From the NCBI GenBank assembly GCA_045636385.1, contig JAZTXK010000002.1:1-64000 (forward strand): DNA of 64,000 nt. The letters run 5' to 3'. The notes beneath the pieces were generated by a model. The model was given only the letters and a program-made list of their open reading frames with translations. It did not search any database and was not told the DNA's origin. Each line of letters starts with the position of its first letter. Position 1 is the first letter of the stretch. Shown here piece by piece: positions 16,365 to 24,662 of this stretch. Source of the DNA: CAG-390 sp045636385 (GTDB lineage: Bacteria; Bacillota; Clostridia; Oscillospirales; CAG-272). The position numbers were made by a program, and so were the translations under genes.

Positions 16365-17264
16365 TTATTTTTCGCTAAGTGTCTTGAAGAGGTCCGCATA
16401 AAGGGGGTCTCTGCGGATTTTTCTTACATAGAGATAATGATGGCGTGCTGAATCAAATGCATACCTACAGTCGCTTGTGACGTAAGGACAGGGTATCTCG
16501 ACGATTTCCATCGAATTGGGAACCGTCATACATCCGATTGCGGTGACATCCCATACCACCTTGGATCTCGCATATCCCCAGTTTATGTAATCACCCGTGA
16601 TGGAACAGAGGTAATTACAGAGCTCGTTCTTGCCCTTGAGGTAAAAGTCAAGCTCGGCGGGGGTTGTGATGAAGGACGAACAAACGCCGTCGCAGGGGAT
16701 CTGGAGGAAGGGGATGTGGGAGTCGAAGAGCACCTGAGCACCGGGAATATCCTGACGCAAATTGAATTCCTTAGTGTCGGGACGCTCGAGGGCGTGTCCG
16801 CCAAGCCAAATAACCGCGCTTCTCTTGGCAATTTCAGGTTCCTTTGCCAACGCTGACGCCACGTTGGTAATTGCACCTATCGCCACGATAACGACGGGAG
16901 TCTCACGCGACATTACCGTGTTGATAATGTTTTCGCAAGCATCAGACTCGACGATATCGGTCTTTGAAGTCATAAAGCGTGTGCTTCCGCGGTAGACCGG
17001 CACCTGCGCTGCCATCTCCGCATTAGTCAGCTTCATGATATTAAAGATTTCATTGTAACTTTTCTCCATTCCTTCAGCCGCACTTGAAGAACGGCTGTTG
17101 AAGAAAGGAGCGGCGTTGACCGAAAGAAGATTGATCTTCTTTTTTGAGAGCATTGCGTATGCAAGAGCATACTGATCGTCGATCTCGTTATAGGTATCGG
17201 TATCTAAAATTATATCAATAATTTGATCGCTTGCAATGAGCGCTCTGAATTCGGAAAGTGTCAT
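16365..17264 (-). CDS. Inosine/uridine-preferring nucleoside hydrolase family protein
   Basis: Members cleave the N-glycosidic bond of nucleosides with a bound calcium ion. The metal-binding motif near the N-terminus is DTDTYNEIDDQ (residues 21-31), a variant of DTDPGxDDA with extra residues and the Asp set kept. The middle holds VAIGAITNVASALA and the C-terminal half a VWDVTA motif with the last conserved Asp. The product has 299 residues, close to family size. It starts 18 bp after the ftsZ stop and probably shares its mRNA. Confidence 0.85.
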   Translation of the reverse strand: MTLSEFRALIASDQIIDIILDTDTYNEIDDQYALAYAMLSKKKINLLSVNAAPFFNSRSSSAAEGMEKSYNEIFNIMKLTNAEMAAQVPVYRGSTRFMTSKTDIVESDACENIINTVMSRETPVVIVAIGAITNVASALAKEPEIAKRSAVIWLGGHALERPDTKEFNLRQDIPGAQVLFDSHIPFLQIPCDGVCSSFITTPAELDFYLKGKNELCNYLCSITGDYINWGYARSKVVWDVTAIGCMTVPNSMEIVEIPCPYVTSDCRYAFDSARHHYLYVRKIRRDPLYADLFKTLSEK

Positions 17265-17282
17265 TTTGATTACTCCGATTGA

Positions 17283-18596
17283 TTATCTTCTGCCGTTTCC
17301 GCTTCCGTAATCGGTTCTCGGCTTGCGGGAACGAAGGATGGACATTATATCGTCAAAGCTATCGCCGCCCTGGGGTGCCTTAGGAGTATTGGTAGCCGCA
17401 GGCTGGGGAGCAGGTGCGGGCTGGGGAGCGGGCGCGGGAGTAGGATTGGGTGCGGGAGCGGGTGCGGGAGCGGGCTCAGCCTGAGGTGCGGGAGCAGGCG
17501 CGGGAGCCTGTTTCTGCTGAGCGCCATTGTTATTGCGCTGGGGCTGATTGTTATTCTGAGGACGTGCGGGAGCAGAAGCAGGGGTGGAATTATTGCGATT
17601 ATGCTCATTATGACCGGGGTTTTCAAAGCCGGTTGCAATAATCGTAATCTTCATCTCATCCTCAAGATCGGGATCGAATGCAGCTCCCCAAATTACGTTC
17701 GCATCAGGATGAGCCTCTGCAGTGATCATGCTGGAAGCAAGATCTGCATCCTCGAGTCCAACGTCGGGAGACATGGTGATGCTTACAAGAATGCCGGTTG
17801 CGCCCTTGATCGAGGTTTCGAGAAGGGGGCTCGAAATAGCAGCCTTTGCCGCAATCTCTGCCTTATCCTTACCTGTTGCGGAGCCGGTACCCATATGAGC
17901 ATAGCCTGCATCGCGCATTACGCTGGTAACGTCCGCAAAGTCAAGGTTGATGAAGCCGGGAACGTTGATAAGCTCGGAAATACTCTGAACGCCGCGACGG
18001 AGAACGTCGTCTGCGATCTCAAAAGCATTCTTGAGAGTGATGCGGGTTTCGGAGACCTGCTTGAGTCTTTCGTTGGGAATAATAACGAGGGAGTCGACGT
18101 AGTTGCGAAGATCCTCGATACCCTTTTCTGCCTGAAGCATACGGCGGCGACCCTCGAAAAGGAAGGGCTTGGTTACGATAGCGACCGTAAGAATGTCCAT
18201 CTCGTGCGCAATTCTTGCAACAACGGGAGCTGCGCCGGTTCCGGTTCCGCCGCCCATACCGGTTGCAATAAATACCATATCTGCGCCTGCGAGTGCCGCG
18301 CGGATCTCTTCTGCGTTCTCTTCAGCAGCGCGCTGACCGATCTCGGGATTAGCGCCTGCACCGTGACCTCTTGTGATTCTCTCACCGATGGGAATGAGAG
18401 TAGGAGATACAGAGTTGCGAAGTGCCTGACGGTCGGTGTTGACCGCGATAAACTCAACGCCTCTGATGTTGGTGTCGATCATTCTGTTGACAGCGTTATT
18501 TCCGCCGCCGCCAACGCCTACTACCTTGATGCTGACGCCGCTATCAAGGACGTCGTCGTTTGTGTTGTAATTCTCGTGTTCGTAGCTGTAATCCAT
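17283..18596 (-). CDS. ftsZ: Cell division GTPase FtsZ
   Basis: The tubulin-like GTPase that forms the division ring. The 437-residue product has the GTP-binding loop GGGTGTGAAP (from residue 115), the NTD motif VNTDRQAL and the T7 region NLDFADV. From about residue 332 it has a long disordered linker of alternating Ala-Pro repeats (about 80 residues) and a C-terminal peptide FDDIMSILRSRKP, which differs from the common DIPxFLR form. It has its own promoter and a CGGAGG ribosome-binding site. No ftsA is adjacent. Confidence 0.98.
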   Translation of the reverse strand: MDYSYEHENYNTNDDVLDSGVSIKVVGVGGGGNNAVNRMIDTNIRGVEFIAVNTDRQALRNSVSPTLIPIGERITRGHGAGANPEIGQRAAEENAEEIRAALAGADMVFIATGMGGGTGTGAAPVVARIAHEMDILTVAIVTKPFLFEGRRRMLQAEKGIEDLRNYVDSLVIIPNERLKQVSETRITLKNAFEIADDVLRRGVQSISELINVPGFINLDFADVTSVMRDAGYAHMGTGSATGKDKAEIAAKAAISSPLLETSIKGATGILVSITMSPDVGLEDADLASSMITAEAHPDANVIWGAAFDPDLEDEMKITIIATGFENPGHNEHNRNNSTPASAPARPQNNNQPQRNNNGAQQKQAPAPAPAPQAEPAPAPAPAPNPTPAPAPQPAPAPQPAATNTPKAPQGGDSFDDIMSILRSRKPRTDYGSGNGRR

Positions 18597-18654
18597 TTTA
18601 TATTCCTCCGATTTTATAGATACGCCCGTAGGCTATAATTTACTTCTATATAAT

Positions 18655-18683
18655 ATAATAAATGTTTTTTGACGTTTTTTCAA
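18655..18683 (-). promoter_or_regulatory. ftsZ promoter
   Basis: Minus-strand TTGAAA (18678-18683), a 17-bp spacer and TATTAT (18655-18660). It lies in the 144-bp gap between divIB and ftsZ. Confidence 0.72.
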
Positions 18684-18709
18684 GTACTTTTTAAGAAAAA
18701 GTTTGATCA

Positions 18710-18734
18710 TTACCGAAAAATATTTTTCCGGTAA
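18710..18734 (-). terminator. Possible weak terminator between divIB and ftsZ
   Basis: A perfect TTACCG/CGGTAA stem extended by A5/T5 pairing. A U-rich stretch follows about 9 nt later rather than at once, so it may terminate only part of the dcw transcripts. Confidence 0.4.
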
Positions 18735-18740
18735 CGGAAA

Positions 18741-19739
18741 TCATTCCCTTACATCGGGATCAATATTCGCATCAAGTATGATTCCGCTGACATTGGCTAC
18801 TCTTACGTCTATGATTCCCGTAGTGAGGCAAGCATCTCCGTTTTCTTCTATCATTTTAGAAACGGTGGCAAACTTCAGCTCCATATCTATGGGAGAGCCC
18901 CAAAGAACTCGGAATTTTCCATCGACCGAAGTGACGATATCAAACTTCTTATCAAAATATAATCTTCCGACTCTTCCCTTCAGCTCGGAGCGATTGAGTA
19001 ATTTGAAGAACTCGGTAATGTACTCACCGCTTGTTCCCTCAAGTACCAATTCTTCTCCAACGACCGCCTTCGATACCCGAGGAAGCTCTACTAAAGGAAG
19101 TCCGTTAAGCATCGCTTCATCGTCCGTCCGTTCGAGAACTCGCAAGGATGCCGTTAAAATATATTTCTCGCCTTCTATCTGAGCATAAAAGGCAGGAGTT
19201 TCGTCGACCAGATTGAAAACTATGACGTTCGGCAATTCAAAGCTGATCTCACAGCTTTGAACGTAAGGCAGATTGTCTAAAACCGCTGCTTCGGCTTCGC
19301 CAGCCTTAAGCAGTGGCAAACCGTCACCAACCAAAAGCTCCGCGGCGGCAAGCAATTCGTTTTCCGAATAAAACGTGTCTCCCTCTACGCGGATCTCCTC
19401 AATAACGAGATATGCAGAGGTCAGCTTAACGGCAGGAATGATCATCAGCATCACTAATGCAAGTCCGATGCAGACCATCAAGATTTTTGCTTTTGCTCTT
19501 CTGGCCGGATCAGATGCCGCCTCTTCCGCCTTAAAGCGTCGTGTCGACGGATGAGTCAGACTATATTCATCTGCGTCATAGTTATTGTAGATCCAATTTG
19601 AGACCTTCTTCCTCGTCATTGAATATCTTCTGACGTAAGTTTTTTCTTCTCTTTTAACGAAGGTCGATACGTTGGAAGCAGTCCCGCCGTTACCACGATC
19701 ATTCCGTATGACCTTGTTATTGGGTTTTAATTCATTCAT
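18741..19739 (-). CDS. ftsQ: Cell division protein DivIB/FtsQ
   Basis: A bitopic divisome protein that links FtsL/DivIC to septal wall synthesis. The 332-residue product has an N-terminal cytoplasmic region of about 90 residues, one membrane helix (MVCIGLALVMLMIIPAV) and an extracellular POTRA domain starting IEEIRVEGDTFYSENELLAA, then a beta domain. The gene position between murG and ftsZ supports the call. AAGGTG is 10 nt before the ATG. Confidence 0.9.
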   Translation of the reverse strand: MNELKPNNKVIRNDRGNGGTASNVSTFVKREEKTYVRRYSMTRKKVSNWIYNNYDADEYSLTHPSTRRFKAEEAASDPARRAKAKILMVCIGLALVMLMIIPAVKLTSAYLVIEEIRVEGDTFYSENELLAAAELLVGDGLPLLKAGEAEAAVLDNLPYVQSCEISFELPNVIVFNLVDETPAFYAQIEGEKYILTASLRVLERTDDEAMLNGLPLVELPRVSKAVVGEELVLEGTSGEYITEFFKLLNRSELKGRVGRLYFDKKFDIVTSVDGKFRVLWGSPIDMELKFATVSKMIEENGDACLTTGIIDVRVANVSGIILDANIDPDVRE

Positions 19740-19783
19740 ACCGACGAGACACCTTCTTTCTTTTTAGATTTCCTATATTACCT

Positions 19784-20899
19784 TTATTTGCCGACCTTGG
19801 CAAGTCTCATAAGCTCATCGAAAATCAGCTTATTAGAGTCAAGAGGGGCAAATCCCGCAATAGACTTCTCCATTGATTCTCTTCTATCAGAATCTTCAAG
19901 CAGATTTGCAACGGCTTTGCATATCTTTCCGTCAACAAGCTCGGGCTCGCGTATCATATAAGCGCCGCCGATATCCGCAAGTGCCTTCGCATTCTTCGTT
20001 TGCTGATCGTCTGTTACGTTCGGAGAGGGGATAAGTATCGCCGCCTTACCTTGACGGGCAAGCTCTGAGATCGTAATCGCGCCCGCGCGGCTGATTATCA
20101 GATCCGCCGCCGCCATACGAAGAGGCATATCGTAGATATATTGAAGCAGTTCTATGTTTTCGTATTTATCAAGCTTCGCCTCAAGGAAGCGTTTCTTTAC
20201 CGATTCGTAATGGTCGCCGCCCGTTGCGTGGGTGTAACGCACATTCTTGTGCGCGCTTACGTAATCGCGCATAAGCTCGAGTGCCATATCGTTCATCGCC
20301 GCCGCACCGAGGCTTCCGCCGAAGGAAACGATATATTTGCAATCGCGGCTAATGCCAAGTCGGTCACGTGCCTCATCGCGACTGATATGACCGAACTGAC
20401 CGAGCATAGGACATCCGACCTGCATAACCTTGCCGCTCTTTCCGAGGATCTCGGCACTTACTGCGAAGTTAGTAAAAATTCTGTCCACGTAGGGAACAAG
20501 CTTTCTCACCGCAAGTCCGGGGACTGCATTCGACTCGTGAACCGCTGTGGGTATCTTCATTCTCGAAGCGGCAACGAGTATCGGCCAGCTTACGTAACCG
20601 CCCGTACCGACGACGAGATCGGGCTTGAACTCTTTTATGATCTTCTTTGCCTTGACGGGCGAGATCGCCGCAAGCCAAAGGGAACGTATATTATATAATG
20701 AAAGCGAGCGTCTGATGCCGCGCACGTCAACGTGGTAAAGCTTATACCCTGCCTTGGGAACGAGCTCATTTTCAAGTCCGCGGACGGTACCGACGAATGC
20801 TATCTCCGCATCGGGAATGTTTTCTTTAAATGTATTTGCTATGGCAAGTGCGGGATTGACGTGACCGCCCGTTCCGCCGCCTGTAACGAGAACCCTCAT
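19784..20899 (-). CDS. murG: UDP-GlcNAc:lipid I GlcNAc transferase MurG
   Basis: Makes lipid II on the inner face of the membrane. The 371-residue GT-B protein has the N-terminal G-loop GGGTGGHVNPALAIA, the second loop SFGGSLGAAAMN and the UDP-GlcNAc-binding segment ISRAGAITISELARQGKAAILIPSP. It lies 18 bp after ftsW with an AAAGGAG site. Confidence 0.97.
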   Translation of the reverse strand: MRVLVTGGGTGGHVNPALAIANTFKENIPDAEIAFVGTVRGLENELVPKAGYKLYHVDVRGIRRSLSLYNIRSLWLAAISPVKAKKIIKEFKPDLVVGTGGYVSWPILVAASRMKIPTAVHESNAVPGLAVRKLVPYVDRIFTNFAVSAEILGKSGKVMQVGCPMLGQFGHISRDEARDRLGISRDCKYIVSFGGSLGAAAMNDMALELMRDYVSAHKNVRYTHATGGDHYESVKKRFLEAKLDKYENIELLQYIYDMPLRMAAADLIISRAGAITISELARQGKAAILIPSPNVTDDQQTKNAKALADIGGAYMIREPELVDGKICKAVANLLEDSDRRESMEKSIAGFAPLDSNKLIFDELMRLAKVGK

Positions 20900-20917
20900 A
20901 AGCGGGCTCCTTTCGTG

Positions 20918-22174
20918 TTATTGTTTTTGTGTGCAGAATCTTGACAAACCAAGTATGATACCCATGTCGATCATCTGCGAGATTGTTGCGCTTCCTCCGC
21001 TCGAGAAGAACGGAAGCGAAATGCCGGTATTGGGAAGAACACCGCTTACAACACCGACGTTAAGAATAACGTGTATGGCAAGCTTGAAGCTAAGGCCGAG
21101 TATAACGAGAGAAATGTACTTATCGGGAGCACGAAGTCCGAGTATAACGCCTCTGACGACCAGAGCTAAGAATAAAAGCATAATTGCAGTTGCGCCGAAA
21201 AATCCGAGCTCTTCGCATACTATCGTGAACACAAAATCGTTCTGAGGTTGCGAAACGTAGCCGTATTTAAGGCTTGATTCGCCAATTCCGACTCCGAAGA
21301 GGCCACCCGTGCCTATCGCGTATAAGCCTTGAGTAGACTGCCAGTTTTCAACCAGGTTGTCGCTGCCTTTATCAAGGAAACTGTTGATTCGCTTCATTGC
21401 ATAATCGGAATTTTGTATCAGTATCCAGACTAACGGAATAAACGGCAGCAGAGCGGCAAACCATCCGAAATAAGTTCCGCCGATAAATAACATACCGACC
21501 CCGATCGCCGCTGTGATAATGATTCCCGAGAAATGATGCTCAAAGAATATCAGCACGCACACCAAAAGGAAGATAAAAGACGGAGCGATCAGTCCATGAA
21601 ACAGAGAATATCTGTTAAAGCCGGAATTTACCGATTCATCGTATCGGGTAAGATAAAGAGACATAACGAGGATCACGCCCGTTTTAGCAAGCTCGGAGGG
21701 CTGGAGTGTAAAAAATCCCAGATCCAACCATCTCTTTGCTCCTCCTCCCTCAACGCCTATAATAAGAACGAGGATGAGAAGCCCGATTGATCCAATATAA
21801 AACGCTACCGACAAAACGCGCATCCATCTCGGATGAGATGCGAAGTAGAAGAACGCGGCAACAACGAAACCTACTGCAAGGTGCTTGAGGTGATTGAGTA
21901 CAAAATGGAAGCCGGTGCCGTACGCCTCGGAGGCGTACGCAGAACCCGCGCTGAACGAAAGCACAGTTCCGAGAGATATCAGCAATACGCAAAGGACGGT
22001 AAAGAACATATCCGGACGGCTTTGCAGCATTTTGAGCGCTACTTCGTCGCTCTCGAACAAGCTCTTATCCTCTCTCTCCCGAAGAAAGAGAAGAGATCTT
22101 TTCTTTGCCCGACGGCGCTTTTCGAGGTCGCCGCTTACGTCGACGGCGTATTTTCTTTTGTTAAACCGTCCCAT
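20918..22174 (-). CDS. ftsW: SEDS-family peptidoglycan glycosyltransferase FtsW
   Basis: Polymerises lipid II at the septum with its class B PBP partner. The 418-residue product has about ten membrane segments and the SEDS signature GVVSGVLPNTGISLPFFSSGGSA, given here in part, near the C-terminus. The first 55 residues form a highly charged cytoplasmic extension (KRRRAKKRSLLFLREREDK) not usual in FtsW. The AGGAGG 7 nt before the ATG at 22174 supports this start. Position between mraY and murG favours FtsW over RodA. Confidence 0.93.
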   Translation of the reverse strand: MGRFNKRKYAVDVSGDLEKRRRAKKRSLLFLREREDKSLFESDEVALKMLQSRPDMFFTVLCVLLISLGTVLSFSAGSAYASEAYGTGFHFVLNHLKHLAVGFVVAAFFYFASHPRWMRVLSVAFYIGSIGLLILVLIIGVEGGGAKRWLDLGFFTLQPSELAKTGVILVMSLYLTRYDESVNSGFNRYSLFHGLIAPSFIFLLVCVLIFFEHHFSGIIITAAIGVGMLFIGGTYFGWFAALLPFIPLVWILIQNSDYAMKRINSFLDKGSDNLVENWQSTQGLYAIGTGGLFGVGIGESSLKYGYVSQPQNDFVFTIVCEELGFFGATAIMLLFLALVVRGVILGLRAPDKYISLVILGLSFKLAIHVILNVGVVSGVLPNTGISLPFFSSGGSATISQMIDMGIILGLSRFCTQKQ

Positions 22175-22233
22175 ACGGCAGCCTCCTATCCGAAACGGCG
22201 CGGGGCACGGTTTCGCTGATTATTATTGTCTCC

Positions 22234-23229
22234 CTACAGACCGAAATACGCAAGAACGCACGCAATGGCGGTAATAAGCGTGAACACGCCTACGACCTTG
22301 ACCTCGCTCCAGCCGCACTTTTCAAAGTGATGGTGGATGGGTGCCATCTTGAAGATGCGCTTTCCGTGTGTCAGCTTGAAGTAGCCGACCTGAAGAATGA
22401 CCGACATGACCTCGATAAGGTAAATGATGCCTGCAATGAGGATTATCAGCGGTTCGTCGGCGAGGAACGCCATACCGACCGCTGCACCGCCGAGATAAAG
22501 CGAGCCGGTGTCGCCCATAAATATCTTTGCGGGGTAGAAATTATACATAAGGAATCCGACCGTACCGCCGATAACGGTAGCGGGGAGGATTGCAAGCTCG
22601 GGCTTGAGTGCGACGAACGCCGCAACTGCGAAGAACGCGCCGATAACGGCAGTAACGCTCGAGCAAAGACCGTCGATACCGTCGGTCAGGTTAACGGAAT
22701 TGACCATTCCCGCGATAAAGAGCACCGCGAGGAAGTAGTAGAAGATGCCAAGCTCGATCTCAATACCGAAATAGGGAATCTCAAGCGCAGTATCGATAAA
22801 GCCGCAAGCCGACATCGCCCAAAGGTACGCAACGGCAACGAGGAACTGAAGCACGAGCTTCTGCCAAGCAAGGAATCCTTGGTTCTGCTTTTTGATAAGC
22901 TTGGTATAATCATCGAAGAAACCGATAAGACCGTTCAGGAGCGCAAGCGTAAAGGTGAGCCATACGCTGAGAAGCTCGCTCGCTCTGCCGAGGTAAGCGT
23001 AAACTCCCGTAATAACTCCAAGACCGACAGCCGCAGCTATAATGAAACCGAGACCGCCCATGATCGGAGTACCCTCCTTGCCCTTATGCCAACGAGGTCC
23101 GATCTCATAGATTTTCTGACCTATCTTGCGGCTTTTCAGCACGGGGATGAGCTTGCGTAGAATCAGCCACGTGAGCAGGAAAACTCCAAGAGTCAATGGG
23201 AAAAATTCCGTCAGCATCCGTTCCTTCAT
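22234..23229 (-). CDS. mraY: Phospho-MurNAc-pentapeptide transferase MraY
   Basis: Forms lipid I from UDP-MurNAc-pentapeptide and undecaprenyl phosphate. The 331-residue, ten-helix protein has FFDDYTKL (catalytic Asp pair), NSVNLTDGIDGL and the C-terminal HHHFEKCGW histidine motif. It follows murF by 26 bp. In many Firmicutes murD comes next; here ftsW does. Confidence 0.97.
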   Translation of the reverse strand: MKERMLTEFFPLTLGVFLLTWLILRKLIPVLKSRKIGQKIYEIGPRWHKGKEGTPIMGGLGFIIAAAVGLGVITGVYAYLGRASELLSVWLTFTLALLNGLIGFFDDYTKLIKKQNQGFLAWQKLVLQFLVAVAYLWAMSACGFIDTALEIPYFGIEIELGIFYYFLAVLFIAGMVNSVNLTDGIDGLCSSVTAVIGAFFAVAAFVALKPELAILPATVIGGTVGFLMYNFYPAKIFMGDTGSLYLGGAAVGMAFLADEPLIILIAGIIYLIEVMSVILQVGYFKLTHGKRIFKMAPIHHHFEKCGWSEVKVVGVFTLITAIACVLAYFGL

Positions 23230-23255
23230 AACAAAATCCTTTTCTTAAATCAAAA

Positions 23256-24662
23256 TTAAAGTAGATTTTTAAGCTCTGCTGCAACTCTTTCCGCGGCGAT
23301 CAGGCGGCTTGCCTTGAGGATAAGCGTGTCACCCGCTTCAAGGATATCCGCAAGCGCACGAGCGGGTGCGTTTGCATCGCTTCTGTCGGGGAATCGGGAC
23401 ACTTTATCCTCACCCTTGACCGAAGCAAATCCGTCAGCGATCTTCTCCGCTCTCTCGCCGAAGCTGACAAGTCTGTCAACTCCCGAATCAGCGAAATATT
23501 TTCCTACAGCGTAATGAAGCTCAGCAGAGGACGAACCAAGCTCAAGCATATCGCCGAGAAGTGCGACCATCTTTCCGCTTCTATGAGACGCCACCGAGGT
23601 GAGCACCGAAGCCGCCGCGCGCATCGATTCGGGACTTGCGTTGTAGCAGTCCGAAATGATTCTGACGCCGCCCAAATCAGTCATCTGCTGACGCAGACCG
23701 ACCGATCTGTAAGTCAAAATACCTCGTCTGATGCGTTCCTCGTCAATGCCAAACATAAAGCCCACGGCAATTCCCGCCAGAGCCGCCGCTACGTTATGCT
23801 TGCCGATAGCGGGGATCTCGAGGTCGTAAAGGTGAGTTCCGAGACAGGAAGCGTCAAAGGTCATTCCGCCCTCGTAGGTGGATATATTATAAGCGTAATA
23901 TTCAATATTCTGCGCATCGGCCGAGAAATAGCTTACGCGCGGGTCATTCTTGCCCTCGTCCGCAAGCAACGGCTCGTTGCCGCAAAGGAGAAGATGACCG
24001 TCCTCCGCAAGCGAGCTCTTGATCTCGAGCTTTGCCTTCGCGATATTCTCGCGCGAGCCGAGAAGCTCCATGTGCGCCGTACCGATCGTGGTAATAACTC
24101 CGATCTCGGGGCTGGCAATATCGGAAAGAAGCTTAATCTCTCCGGGTCCCGTCATTCCCATTTCAAGGACTGCGTAATCCGCATCCTCGGGAAGAGTCAG
24201 AAGCGACATGGGAAGTCCGACGGTGCTGTTGAAGTTTCCTTCGGTCTTCCAGACCTTGCCCGCAGTTGCGAGCACGGATGCGATAAATTCCTTGGTCGTC
24301 GTCTTGCCTACGCTTCCGGTGACGCCCACTCTTCTTGCACGACAGTTTTTCGAGTACTCCGCGCCGAGTCTGCCGAGCGCCTTAACGGTATCCTCAACCA
24401 GAATGATCGGGAGGTTGCCCGCGCCCTCGGGGATGCGACTGCAAAGCGCACACACCGCGCCGGCGTTTCTGACCTGTTCGATAAATATATGTCCATCAAC
24501 CCGTTCACCGACGATGGCAATGAACATCGTACCGCATTCAACCTCGCGCGAATCGGTGCAAACGCTCTCGACGGCTACGTTACCGTCGCCGATGAGTCTG
24601 CCGCCGCAGAGATCAGCTATTTCTTGAGTTGTAGGTATATTATTAGCAAATCTAACCTTCAT
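23256..24662 (-). CDS. murF: UDP-MurNAc-tripeptide-D-Ala-D-Ala ligase MurF
   Basis: Adds D-Ala-D-Ala to complete the pentapeptide. The 468-residue Mur ligase has the P-loop VTGSVGKTTTKE (about residues 112-123), the middle-domain EMGMTGPGEI and the C-terminal DCYNASPESM. It overlaps the murE stop by 11 bp, with its ribosome-binding site inside murE. Confidence 0.95.
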   Translation of the reverse strand: MKVRFANNIPTTQEIADLCGGRLIGDGNVAVESVCTDSREVECGTMFIAIVGERVDGHIFIEQVRNAGAVCALCSRIPEGAGNLPIILVEDTVKALGRLGAEYSKNCRARRVGVTGSVGKTTTKEFIASVLATAGKVWKTEGNFNSTVGLPMSLLTLPEDADYAVLEMGMTGPGEIKLLSDIASPEIGVITTIGTAHMELLGSRENIAKAKLEIKSSLAEDGHLLLCGNEPLLADEGKNDPRVSYFSADAQNIEYYAYNISTYEGGMTFDASCLGTHLYDLEIPAIGKHNVAAALAGIAVGFMFGIDEERIRRGILTYRSVGLRQQMTDLGGVRIISDCYNASPESMRAAASVLTSVASHRSGKMVALLGDMLELGSSSAELHYAVGKYFADSGVDRLVSFGERAEKIADGFASVKGEDKVSRFPDRSDANAPARALADILEAGDTLILKASRLIAAERVAAELKNLL

